Shown here in pieces: positions 19,460-28,005 of a stretch of 64,000 nucleotides of DNA; within the stretch, counting starts at the first letter, position 1; each line of letters opens with the position of its first letter. The position numbers and the translations under genes are program-made. The DNA lies in assembly GCA_038206235.1 (NCBI GenBank), contig JBBRBB010000010.1:1-64000 (forward strand). The letters are read 5' to 3'. Source of the stretch: JBBRBB01 sp038206235. GTDB lineage: Bacteria > Bacteroidota > Bacteroidia > Chitinophagales > Chitinophagaceae. The notes beneath the pieces were generated by a model, which had not been told where the DNA came from, made no database searches, and worked only from the letters and a program-made list of their open reading frames with translations.

Positions 19460-19541
19460 ATTTGAAAGAAAATAAATTAGTTCATAAGAAGAATTTCAAG
19501 TATTTTTTTATCAATAAATAAATGAAGATTTCAAATCATAA

Positions 19542-19587
19542 AACCACAAACCACAAACTGCAAACTGTAAACTCTAAACTGTAAACT
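19542..19587. repeat. AAACTGN heptamer array at the hydroxylase 3' end
   Basis: Units AACCACA, AAACTGC, AAACTGT, AAACTCT and AAACTGT follow each other with a 7-bp period. The array overlaps the end of the minus-strand hydroxylase gene; its last residues (FTV) and its TAG stop (19574-19576) are read from the array. Confidence 0.85.
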
Positions 19588-20464
19588 TTTTCTTCTCCGC
19601 TTCCTTTCTCATCTGCCTTGTTGTTTTGCTGCTTCCATCATGGCTCCATCCGGGGCTGTTGAATAAATAATTCCAGTAATCTTTCGCAGTTTTTGCATGG
19701 CGCAAATCTTTGAACATATTGAACCATTCATGAAAAGCCACACGTACAGGATTATATGTTTTTACATTTTTGGTGAGACCATATTTTGGGCGATGCACTT
19801 CGGGCTGAAAGGTGGCAAACATTCTGTCCCAGATTATCAGCGTGCCTGCATGGTTTTTATCAAGGTACAATAAATCAATGCCGTGATGCACGCGGTGGTG
19901 CGATGGTGTGTTGAAAATAAATTCGTACCAGCGGGGCATTTTGTTGATGCCTTCGGTGTGTATCCAGAATTGATAGAGCAGGCTGATGCTTTGCATAAAC
20001 AAAATCATTCCCGGCTCAAAGCCAACAAAGGGCATCCATGTCCAAAACAGAAATGAGCCGGTGATGTTGCCCGTCCATGTTTGCCGTAATGCGGCTGCAA
20101 GATTGTAGCGCTCAGAAGAATGATGCACCACGTGGCTTGCCCAGAACCAGCGCACACTGTGGCTTACACGGTGAAACCAATAGTAGCTGAAATCGTCTGC
20201 GAAGAAAAGCAATATCCATCCCCACCAGGCAGTAAAAGGAATGGTGAAAATGCGATACTTGTAAACAAAAATAAAAACGGCAAGAATGATTGCTTTGGTG
20301 AGTATACCCGAAAATAAATTTCCCAAACCAAGGGCAATACTGGTGGCTGCATCTTTTACTTCGTAGAGTTCACGCTGCGTTTTAATGGCGAAGATAACCT
20401 CAACAATTATCAGCAGAATAAAACCGGGAATGGCATCAACCAGAATGTTGGGAAGCTGAGGCAT
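19574..20464 (-). CDS. Sterol desaturase/fatty acid hydroxylase superfamily membrane protein
   Basis: The 296-residue membrane enzyme has the di-iron histidine clusters of the superfamily: HRVSH, HVVHHSS and NTPSHHRVHHG, with a further His in the C-terminal part. Four or so hydrophobic segments lie in the first 170 residues. Members hydroxylate or desaturate lipids such as carotenoids, sterols or sphingolipids; the substrate here is not visible. The C terminus is basic (MRKEAEKKKFTV) and ends within a repeat array, so it may have been altered. Alone on the minus strand between plus-strand genes. Confidence 0.9.
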   Translation of the reverse strand: MPQLPNILVDAIPGFILLIIVEVIFAIKTQRELYEVKDAATSIALGLGNLFSGILTKAIILAVFIFVYKYRIFTIPFTAWWGWILLFFADDFSYYWFHRVSHSVRWFWASHVVHHSSERYNLAAALRQTWTGNITGSFLFWTWMPFVGFEPGMILFMQSISLLYQFWIHTEGINKMPRWYEFIFNTPSHHRVHHGIDLLYLDKNHAGTLIIWDRMFATFQPEVHRPKYGLTKNVKTYNPVRVAFHEWFNMFKDLRHAKTAKDYWNYLFNSPGWSHDGSSKTTRQMRKEAEKKKFTV

Positions 20465-20739
20465 GGTGCGAAGTTAGGAAAGTTTGTAGTTTGTGGTTAA
20501 TTGTGTGTACTTGCATTTTTATATTCAGCCAATGCTTCAGATTCAAAAGATGAATGTATATTTCATTTCTGCTTACAGGATAGTAAAATTTAACTGATTT
20601 GCCATATCGGTTGTTTCAATATTCATTTATTATTTCAGCAAATTGAAATTTAATTTTTCAGGCATTGGATTCTTATTTCTGATTTCCAATTTCCCATTTT
20701 ACATTTGCTCATCTTAATTCACTCTATAAACCATCCATT

Positions 20740-21522
20740 ATGAATACAGTAATCGTTCCAACCGATTTTTCCGAAACATCATTTAATGCTGCACGCTATG
20801 CAGTAAAGCTATTAACCGGTCATCCAGAAGTAGAAATAATTCTTTACCACGCTTATGATAAACCTGATGCTGCAGAAAACTGTATTGAGAATCTCGAAAG
20901 ATTAAAACAGGAGTTACTGCAAAACAGAACAGCCAACATCAGTATATTAGGCGAAGAGGGCGACTTTCTCACAGAGGTAGAAAAGCTGGCACGTCACCGC
21001 CTGGCAGATTTGATTGTAATGGGAATTACTGGACGGTCTTCTCTTTCACAGGTTTTTATGGGCAGCAATGCATTAAAAATGGCAGAAAATAAATATTGTC
21101 CTGTAATGATTATTCCCATTAACAGCGCCTACAGTGAAATAAAAAATGTGCTGCTCACATCCGATTTAAAAAATGCAGTAAGCACAACACCCTCTGTTCC
21201 TATTAAAAAAGTGTTGAAAACTTTTGAGGCAAAGCTTCATATCGTAAATGTAAACACAGAGCATTATATAGCGCTTACAGAAGAATACGCTGCGGAGCAA
21301 CAAAAGTTGAAAGATATGTTTGCAGAGTTTAACCCTGAATTTTATTTTCTCCGTTTGTACAATATAGATGATGCTATTCAGCAGATAGCCGAAGATAAAA
21401 ATATCGACCTTATCATTACCGTACATAAAGAGCATTCACTGGTGCATAAGCTTTTCAAGCCAGACCACACAAAAAGCCTTGCATACCAAAGCACTATTCC
21501 TGTGATGATTGTGCATGAATAA
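20740..21522 (+). CDS. Tandem universal stress protein (UspA family)
   Basis: The 260-residue protein has two Usp domains. The first (1-130) keeps the ATP-binding motif G-x2-G-x9-G-S (GITGRSSLSQVFMGSNALK), while the second (about 140-260; LIITVHKEHSLVHKLFKPDH) is diverged and lacks it. The start VIVPTDFSETSFNAARYA is typical. It is followed 12 bp later by the gene at 21535, so they are probably co-transcribed. The 275-bp spacer upstream is AT-rich; no promoter was assigned. Confidence 0.9.
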   Translation: MNTVIVPTDFSETSFNAARYAVKLLTGHPEVEIILYHAYDKPDAAENCIENLERLKQELLQNRTANISILGEEGDFLTEVEKLARHRLADLIVMGITGRSSLSQVFMGSNALKMAENKYCPVMIIPINSAYSEIKNVLLTSDLKNAVSTTPSVPIKKVLKTFEAKLHIVNVNTEHYIALTEEYAAEQQKLKDMFAEFNPEFYFLRLYNIDDAIQQIAEDKNIDLIITVHKEHSLVHKLFKPDHTKSLAYQSTIPVMIVHE

Positions 21523-21534
21523 AAAGTCGGTGTT

Positions 21535-22080
21535 ATGGAGCAGCTTACATTAGGCATTGGTACAAGATTGCAGCATAATCAATATGGACCGGGTGTAATT
21601 GTTGGAGTGAGATATGCAACCTACCTTATCTCATTCATTCATCATGGCATTAAAGAGATTGATAAAGATGATGCAAAGCTTGATGAAATTATTCCCGAAA
21701 ATGTAACCACAGAAATTGAAACCGTTTCTGATGTAGAAAAATCTCTCCTTAAAATTCTTCGTCAATGGGGTGATGTTTCCGAAATAGTTCCATTAGGTGA
21801 CCGCTGGATTGGCGGAATGATGCTGCTTCAACCAAAAGACAAAACACTAAAGCCAAAAGAAATACCTGTTGAAATTTTCTTTCACAAAATAGTGATGCTG
21901 CGGGATAGACTTCGGGTGCTTGAACAACAAATCAACAGTCATACAACTTTAACCGATGAACACAAAGTGAACCTGCATCAATATATCACCCGCATCTATG
22001 GCTCACTCACTACATTTAATGTGCTCTTCAAAAATAAAGAGCATTGGTTTGTTGGTGAAAAGGGAGGAAGAGAAGAATAA
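21535..22080 (+). CDS. Conserved hypothetical protein with N-terminal Tudor-like segment
   Basis: The 181-residue protein is not recognised as a named family. Its N terminus (GTRLQHNQYGPGVIVGVRYA) resembles the short beta-barrel of UvrD/PcrA C-termini or CarD, G-x-x-V-x-H-x-x-(F/Y)-G-x-G (inference). The middle and C-terminal part is helical and charged, with IPVEIFFHKIVMLRDRLRVL and YITRIYGSLTTFN. It lies 12 bp after the Usp gene and likely shares its transcript. No signal or membrane segment. Confidence 0.7.
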   Translation: MEQLTLGIGTRLQHNQYGPGVIVGVRYATYLISFIHHGIKEIDKDDAKLDEIIPENVTTEIETVSDVEKSLLKILRQWGDVSEIVPLGDRWIGGMMLLQPKDKTLKPKEIPVEIFFHKIVMLRDRLRVLEQQINSHTTLTDEHKVNLHQYITRIYGSLTTFNVLFKNKEHWFVGEKGGREE

Positions 22081-22090
22081 ATTTAGCAGT

Positions 22091-23014
22091 TTATTGAGTC
22101 GTTTTGAACGATTGAATTACTAAATCCAAAACATCTTCCATTGAATACTTTATGTTTAGTTCTTTCGGGTCTATAAAAACAAAGTGAGTTAAGTTTCCCC
22201 ATCCATGACTTTTAGGTACTATTTGAGTTAAATGGTTTGGGTCGTTAATTTGATTGTTTTTTGTTCGCAAAAGAATCCGCAGTCTGTTTTTCTGAACTTT
22301 CAGTTCGATAAAATTAACCCATGTTTTATATAATATATTTGCTTCTGTTGTATAGCGTTCTATTTCAGAACTTAAATCAAATACCCTTTCGTTAAATTCT
22401 TCAAATAATCTTTTTACTTCTGCAGATGCACCGTTTAAATGTTCTTCAACTGTCTTAGCTTTTTTAATTTCTTTTTTTGTTTTTGAAATTTCCGCGGTTC
22501 GCTGAACACTATAGTTTTTCGGCTTTGTCTTTATTAATTGTTCAGGTTCTTCCTCTCTAACAATTACTAAAGTATCGTTTTCATAATATTGATATTTCCA
22601 TAATTCAGCTCCTAAAGCAAGAGCTAAACATTTATCATCAATATTATATTCTTGCGCAAAGCAGATAATTCGGGGATTAGAAAAATCTATTTCATCCTCT
22701 ATCTTTAAATTTTTACGGATTAAAAGTTCAAAATCGGCAGGATGTTGTCTAATCCACATTGAATATCGGTTTGCTTGTGCAAGTTGACCTTTCTCCATAG
22801 TTTTTTTATACTCAATCACTACAGGTCTATTGCTGTTATCAAGTCCTAATGTTTCAATTCGTCCATGTTTTTCTGTCACATGCTCATCTTTGATATACCG
22901 AATTTCAAAAAGCTCTTCTAAATTTTCGTCAATAAGTTGATGAAGTTCCAATTCATTTTTAAAGTCTCTTGTGTTAATCCTTTTTGCTTTCCTGTTTGTT
23001 ATTTCAAAAATCAT
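22091..23014 (-). CDS. DUF5655-type protein with PD-(D/E)XK nuclease-like N-domain
   Basis: The 307-residue protein has an N-terminal nuclease-like domain (about 15-150): Asp59 in the turn LGLDNSNR followed by Glu68-x-Lys70 in VVIEYKK, the spacing of PD-(D/E)XK enzymes such as NucS-like proteins. A Lys-rich linker (about 175-200) joins a C-terminal DUF5655 domain (about 205-305; LFEEFNERVFDL and VPKSHGWGNLTHFVF). It may be a DNA repair or defence nuclease, but activity is unproven. It converges with the gene before it, leaving 10 bp. Confidence 0.75.
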   Translation of the reverse strand: MIFEITNRKAKRINTRDFKNELELHQLIDENLEELFEIRYIKDEHVTEKHGRIETLGLDNSNRPVVIEYKKTMEKGQLAQANRYSMWIRQHPADFELLIRKNLKIEDEIDFSNPRIICFAQEYNIDDKCLALALGAELWKYQYYENDTLVIVREEEPEQLIKTKPKNYSVQRTAEISKTKKEIKKAKTVEEHLNGASAEVKRLFEEFNERVFDLSSEIERYTTEANILYKTWVNFIELKVQKNRLRILLRTKNNQINDPNHLTQIVPKSHGWGNLTHFVFIDPKELNIKYSMEDVLDLVIQSFKTTQ

Positions 23015-23043
23015 ATAGTAGCGTTGTCAAATTGCTAACTTCA

Positions 23044-25302
23044 TTATCGGCGTGTAAATTCCTTCGGCGGCTTGCAATCTTTTGCTAGCGAATGGGTATT
23101 ATCTTTCTTAGTATCACAACATGCAGCAGGAGCAGTTATGCTGCTAATCTTTCCGTAAGTATCAATCCGGTTAATATCTTTTGTATGATACACCTGCGCA
23201 AGTGTTGGAGCAATTACCAACGAAACAATGCTCATCAGCTTTATTAAAATATTCATGGATGGACCGGATGTATCTTTAAAAGGGTCGCCAACAGTATCTC
23301 CTGTTACCGATGCTTTATGCGGCTCAGATTTTTTGTAATACATCTGACCATTTATTTCAACACCTTTCTCGAAACTCTTCTTTGCATTATCCCATGCGCC
23401 GCCTGCGTTGTTCTGAAACATTCCCATCAGCACACCGCTAACGGTTGCACCGGCAAGAAAACCTCCTAATGCTTCTGGGCCTAATAAGAAACCAATTAAT
23501 AATGGAGAGACAATTGCAATGGCACCGGGCAGCATCATCTTTTTAATAGATGCTTCGGTTGAAATGGCAACGCATTTTTCATATTCAGGTTTTCCTGTTC
23601 CTTCCATAATTCCGGGAATGGTGCGAAACTGTCTTCGCACTTCTTCCACCATCGCCATAGCTGCCTCACCAACTGCACGTATTGCAAGCGAAGAAAAAAT
23701 AAATGGAATCATTCCGCCAACAAACAACGAAGCCAAAACATCAGCATGATAAATATCAATTCCTGTAATTCCTGCAACACCAACGAATGCAGCAAATAAA
23801 GCCAGTGCTGTTAATGCTGCAGATGCAATAGCAAAACCTTTTCCTGTTGCAGCAGTTGTATTTCCAACAGCATCGAGCACATCAGTTTTTTCACGAACCT
23901 CTTTTGGCAGCTCACTCATTTCTGCAATGCCGCCTGCATTATCTGCAATGGGTCCGAATGCATCAATCGCTAATTGCATAGCTGTTGTTGCCATCATGCC
24001 TGCAGCGGCAATGGCTACACCATATAAGCCTGCACATTCATAAGAACCATATATGCCGCTTGCCAAAACAAGGATTGGTAAGAATGTACTTTCCATCCCC
24101 ACAGCTAATCCGCCAATAACATTCGTTGCATGACCGGTTGCACTCTGACGAATAATACTTTTCACAGGCCGCTTTCCCATTGCTGTGTAATATTCTGTTA
24201 TCATACTCATTAAAGTACCAACTGCTAATCCAACGAGAATAGCGCCCATCACGCCATTGCGTGTAAACTCCACACCACGCAGGCTCATAGTTTCCGGTAA
24301 AATATAATAGACCAAACCAACAGAAGCAAGCCCGGATAAAATAATGGAACCCCAGTTGCCCATGTTCAATGCTTTCTGAACAGTCTCTGTATTAATGCCT
24401 GCACTATCGCTCATGCGAACAAAGAATGTTGCAATGATTGAAAATATAATTCCCGTACCTGCAATCATCATCGGTAATAAAATGGGAGAAAAAGTTCCGA
24501 ACACAGGATGCATCGAAATAGTTTCTCTTCCCAATACCATGGTTGCTAAAACCGTTGCTACATAAGAGCCGAAGAGGTCGGCGCCCATGCCTGCCACATC
24601 ACCTACATTATCGCCCACATTATCTGCAATGGTTGCAGGATTACGGGGATCATCTTCCGGAATACCTGCTTCAACTTTTCCAACTAAGTCTGCACCCACA
24701 TCAGCAGCTTTTGTATAAATACCTCCGCCCACACGGGCAAACAAGGCGATAGATTCTGCGCCCAAAGAAAAACCAGTAAGCACTTCAATCGTTCTTATCA
24801 TCTCAGGAGAATTGGCTATTGCCTCGGGAGCAAAAATTGATTTCAATATTAAAAATAAACCGCTTAATCCCAACACGGCAAGTCCGGCAACGCCAAGACC
24901 CATAACAGAGCCGCCGGTGAATGAAACATTCAATGCTTTTGCCAGGCTGGTTTTTGCAGCCTGCGTAGTTCGCACATTCGCTTTTGTTGCCACACTCATA
25001 CCAATATAACCGGCAGTGGCGCTGCACACCGCACCAAAAATAAAAGCTACTGCAATAGCCCAATGACTTTCAGAATTACTGTAAGCCATTACGCCAAGCA
25101 GCAGCGAAACTATCACTACAAAATATCCGAGAATTTTCCATTCACTGCGCAGAAACGCCATTGCGCCCTCGGCGATGTGTGCGCTAATCTCCCTCATCTT
25201 CTGGTCGCCGGCATCCTGCTTTGCCACCCATTTGTATTTAATAAATGTGTACACAAGCCCTAATGCACCCATTACCGGAACGGCATAAAAAAGATTGTTC
25301 AT
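23044..25302 (-). CDS. hppA: Membrane-bound ion-translocating pyrophosphatase
   Basis: The 752-residue protein with about 16 transmembrane helices pumps Na+ or H+ while hydrolysing pyrophosphate. The substrate site DDPRNPATIADNVGDNVGDV and the second acidic motif FGPIADNAGGIAEMS are intact. The motif GNTTAATGKGFAI has Ala where K+-independent enzymes have Lys, which predicts a K+-dependent enzyme (family knowledge); Na+ versus H+ specificity was not resolved. The C terminus has a short Cys-containing extension (AACCDTKKD). Monocistronic on the minus strand. Confidence 0.95.
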   Translation of the reverse strand: MNNLFYAVPVMGALGLVYTFIKYKWVAKQDAGDQKMREISAHIAEGAMAFLRSEWKILGYFVVIVSLLLGVMAYSNSESHWAIAVAFIFGAVCSATAGYIGMSVATKANVRTTQAAKTSLAKALNVSFTGGSVMGLGVAGLAVLGLSGLFLILKSIFAPEAIANSPEMIRTIEVLTGFSLGAESIALFARVGGGIYTKAADVGADLVGKVEAGIPEDDPRNPATIADNVGDNVGDVAGMGADLFGSYVATVLATMVLGRETISMHPVFGTFSPILLPMMIAGTGIIFSIIATFFVRMSDSAGINTETVQKALNMGNWGSIILSGLASVGLVYYILPETMSLRGVEFTRNGVMGAILVGLAVGTLMSMITEYYTAMGKRPVKSIIRQSATGHATNVIGGLAVGMESTFLPILVLASGIYGSYECAGLYGVAIAAAGMMATTAMQLAIDAFGPIADNAGGIAEMSELPKEVREKTDVLDAVGNTTAATGKGFAIASAALTALALFAAFVGVAGITGIDIYHADVLASLFVGGMIPFIFSSLAIRAVGEAAMAMVEEVRRQFRTIPGIMEGTGKPEYEKCVAISTEASIKKMMLPGAIAIVSPLLIGFLLGPEALGGFLAGATVSGVLMGMFQNNAGGAWDNAKKSFEKGVEINGQMYYKKSEPHKASVTGDTVGDPFKDTSGPSMNILIKLMSIVSLVIAPTLAQVYHTKDINRIDTYGKISSITAPAACCDTKKDNTHSLAKDCKPPKEFTRR

Positions 25303-25361
25303 AAGCTGCTTTGTTGATTTTTTTTAATGGCGGCAAAGATAGGGGTTAGGGTTTAAAGAAA

Positions 25362-25401
25362 GTTGGATGTTGGATGTTGGATGTTGGACGTTGGACGTTG
25401 G
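25362..25401. repeat. TTGGATG heptamer array upstream of hppA
   Basis: Five to six copies of TTGGATG changing to TTGGACG, period 7 bp, lie about 60 bp upstream of the hppA start on the minus strand. They probably fall within or near its promoter. The following 90 bp to 25490 show no gene. Confidence 0.85.
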
Positions 25402-25492
25402 GAGGTAAATTTTTTTTTGAGGGACGAGCTTTAGGTTTCTATGGCATCGGCTGTTGCGCCGCATCATCGTGCGGTTGGAAAATTGGGCATCT

Positions 25493-25812
25493 TTATTTTT
25501 TAGGATATGTATGAAATACAATCACCCATTCGTCAATTAAAGCCTGGTTATAATAATTAAATCCCGCAGGGTTTTTCTTATAATAATCCTCACTTATTTC
25601 GTAACCTTCTTCAAGATTTAAAATTTTCCAGTTATTATTTTTAATTTCTTTTCTTGCTTTACTTTCTGCCTCTTTATAGTTACTCGAATTTATCCAACAG
25701 TTTATATGTGCACCATCAATACTTTTATCTTCATTTAAAATTGGCTTTGCATAAAAAGTAAAAAAAACATTCCCAATTATTTTTCCAATTGTTTATGCTG
25801 CAACCAAAACAT
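25493..25812 (-). pseudogene. Frameshifted remnant of a small unknown protein (~106 aa)
   Basis: A coding-like frame with no start codon reads IIGNVFFTFYAKPILNEDKS, later INCWINSSNYKEAESKARKE and LIDEWVIVFHTYPKK before TAA at 25493-25495. A natural N terminus (MFWLQHKQLEK, ATG at 25810-25812) lies one frame away; a single base missing from the 5-base homopolymer at 25780-25784 would join them. It is therefore a broken gene, or a sequencing slip in a homopolymer. The family is not recognised. Nothing nearby suggests a role. Confidence 0.5.
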
Positions 25813-25878
25813 TTCTCTGTAAACGCTTTGGTGGTGATAATAACAACAAAGCCGAAGAATATTATTTCTTTAAAGCTT

Positions 25879-26027
25879 CTATTTTTTTCTGTCAATGTTG
25901 TAATATGTTCCAACTATTTCTACAACATCATTCCAATATTTATTAGAACATTTTTTAAGGTTAGTTGAACCATCCGTTTTAACTCCTAACACATACCTAA
26001 CTTTAGAAATAATACAAGGAGATATTT
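25879..26027 (-). pseudogene. 3' fragment of an unknown small gene
   Basis: A stretch with normal protein-like composition (ISKVRYVLGVKTDGSTNLKK, then NKYWNDVVEIVGTYYNIDR) runs to a TAG stop at 25879-25881 but has no start codon; upstream it meets the GCCTATT array at 26029. It looks like the C-terminal remnant of a gene truncated at the array. It is in a different frame from the neighbouring remnant. Confidence 0.3.
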
Positions 26028-26028
26028 C

Positions 26029-26061
26029 GGCCTATTGCTTATTGCCTATTGCCTATTGCTG
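26029..26061. repeat. GCCTATT heptamer array
   Basis: Units GCCTATT, GCTTATT, GCCTATT, GCCTATT and a partial GCTGAT unit, period 7 bp, lie between the decayed fragment and the 3' end of the PorP/SprF gene. Confidence 0.8.
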
Positions 26062-26083
26062 ATACCTGAATGCTGATAGCTAA

Positions 26084-27094
26084 TTAAAACTTAGGACAAG
26101 GCAACCCCTTGCTCTCCGCAGCACGACTAATATAGATGAGTGAAAGTTCAATTCCGCCGCGGCTTTGCGAAGCTGTTTTTAAAGTGGAGATATTATAATC
26201 GTAAGAAGTGCCAATTCTAAAATCACTGAATTCGAGACCAATAAAGGGAATGAGGGCATCGTTAATACGGAGCCAGCTTCCGGCATAAAAATTTGTAGGG
26301 CTTTCGGCATTGGGGTCTCCTACTGCAAATTGTAATGCGCCGCCAATAACCGTTTCAGTAGCTTTTGCCTGCGTGCTGAATAGTCCGCTAAGGTGAAGTG
26401 TGAGCGTTTCACCTACAGGAAAATATCCGCCGGCATGTAAGGTAGCTCTTGGATTTAGCAAATAATTCACGCCGGTAAATTCCTGCTTTGGTCTGTTGAT
26501 ATGATACAAGCTTACACCTGCATAAAAATTATTTTTGTCTGTAGTGCTGGCACTGTATAGTATGCCTGCATTCACATCAATATAACTTGATTTTAAAGTT
26601 GAATTATTAAAAAGCTCACTGGTTACGCCCGTGAAGCCAAAGGGAGTAAGCTGGTCTTCAAATTTTAATGATGAAGTATTGATTAGCATGTTTGAATAGG
26701 TAACCTGGAAACCGGTGCCAAGCTGGTGATAGCCATCTTCATCCAGTCCTTTATGAAATGCAGTGGAGATAGAAAAATAATTGAAAGATACTGCGCCATC
26801 AGCGCTTTTATCGGTATAGCCTATTAGACCAACTCCCCATGTATCAGTATAGGCAATCTTCTTACTCAAGATGTGAAAATCAACTGAAGCAGTTGCTGTT
26901 TGATAGGCCCTGTTAATAGTAGGCCATTGATTTCTGTAATTGCCTGCAGCACGAATAATGCCGTTGAACTTTCCTGTAAATGCAGGATTCAATGTAAGAG
27001 GTGAAGAGAAGAATTGTGAAAAATGAGGATCCTGCGCGGCTACTAAAGCCGCAGCAGAAAAAGAAAAGAATAGTAAGAGTAGTTTTGTTTTCAT
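26084..27094 (-). CDS. PorP/SprF family type IX secretion system outer-membrane protein
   Basis: The 336-residue protein has a signal peptide (MKTKLLLLFFSFSAAALVAA) and the family N terminus QDPHFSQFFSSPLTLNPAFT, followed by about 14 beta strands of an outer-membrane barrel. PorP/SprF proteins assist T9SS secretion or anchoring of particular cargo, often encoded next to them. Here the gene stands alone between the decayed region and upp; the nearest cargo-like gene is at 28006. It implies that the host has a T9SS. Confidence 0.92.
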   Translation of the reverse strand: MKTKLLLLFFSFSAAALVAAQDPHFSQFFSSPLTLNPAFTGKFNGIIRAAGNYRNQWPTINRAYQTATASVDFHILSKKIAYTDTWGVGLIGYTDKSADGAVSFNYFSISTAFHKGLDEDGYHQLGTGFQVTYSNMLINTSSLKFEDQLTPFGFTGVTSELFNNSTLKSSYIDVNAGILYSASTTDKNNFYAGVSLYHINRPKQEFTGVNYLLNPRATLHAGGYFPVGETLTLHLSGLFSTQAKATETVIGGALQFAVGDPNAESPTNFYAGSWLRINDALIPFIGLEFSDFRIGTSYDYNISTLKTASQSRGGIELSLIYISRAAESKGLPCPKF

Positions 27095-27177
27095 GAAAAA
27101 AAAGAAACGTTACAAATCTAAAATTAATATAAAAACAATTTCAAAGCTAAAGCAGCAATAGGTATTAACAAAATGAT

Positions 27178-27831
27178 TTACGTTTGAATTTTTGGACCAT
27201 AAGCGAGGTCGCCTGCATCGCCAAGCCCGGGAACTATAAAACCCTTTGCTGTAAGCTCTTCATCAATATCGCCACACCATATATGCACCTTATCTCCGCA
27301 TTCTCTTAATACATATTCAATGCCCACCGTGCAGGCAATGGCAGCTACAATATGTATTTCAGATGGCGAGCCTTCGTTTTTTATAGCTTCAATAGTTGTA
27401 ACAATAGAAGCGCCTGTTGCAAGCATGGGATCGCATAAAATTAATATCCTGTTTTCTAAAGATGGGCAACTGATATATTCCATGCGAATCTCAAAAGTAC
27501 CATCTCTGTGGTATTTGCGATAGGCGGAGATAAAAGCGTTGTCTGCTTTATCAAAATATTCAAGCAAACCCTGATGCAGCGGAATGCCTGCACGCAATAT
27601 GTTTGCTAATACAGGTTGTTCTGCCAGCACCATGCTGGTATGTATTCCAAGAGGTGTTTGAATTTCCGTTTGCTGCCACGGAAGTTGTTTACTTATTTCA
27701 TAAGCGGCAACTTCGCCTATGCGCTGCAGGTTGCGCCGGAAGCGCATTCTGTCTGTTTGCACTTCTGCGCTTCTTAATTCACTAATCCAGTTGTTAACGA
27801 GGCTATGCTGCACGCTTAAATTAACTACCAT
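27178..27831 (-). CDS. upp: Uracil phosphoribosyltransferase
   Basis: The 217-residue enzyme converts uracil and PRPP to UMP in pyrimidine salvage. The PRPP-binding loop LILCDPMLATGASIVTTIEA is clear, and the N-terminal RMRFRRNLQRIGEVAAYEIS and C-terminal GDAGDLAYG match Upp. The length fits. It is divergent from the T9SS cargo gene, with 174 bp between the two start codons. It may serve with adenine deaminase (31713) in base salvage, though they are not in one operon. Confidence 0.95.
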   Translation of the reverse strand: MVVNLSVQHSLVNNWISELRSAEVQTDRMRFRRNLQRIGEVAAYEISKQLPWQQTEIQTPLGIHTSMVLAEQPVLANILRAGIPLHQGLLEYFDKADNAFISAYRKYHRDGTFEIRMEYISCPSLENRILILCDPMLATGASIVTTIEAIKNEGSPSEIHIVAAIACTVGIEYVLRECGDKVHIWCGDIDEELTAKGFIVPGLGDAGDLAYGPKIQT

Positions 27832-28005
27832 GCTGTAAAGTTACGGAAGGCAAAGATGCAGTTGCTTTTATTGCTTTCTGTAATTTTTTTTAGTTTGATG
27901 TTTTTGATTATTTTTAGCAGGTATTTCATTATAAAAGTTTCCCTCAAAATTTTTATAAAAGTTTCAATTCTCTTTTTTTATTCATCACCTAAAAAAAATT
28001 GCTTT

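Noticed and set aside
27856..28005. Earlier start for the T9SS cargo gene
   Set aside because: It would put 50 hydrophobic, lineage-atypical residues before a perfect signal peptide at 28006.
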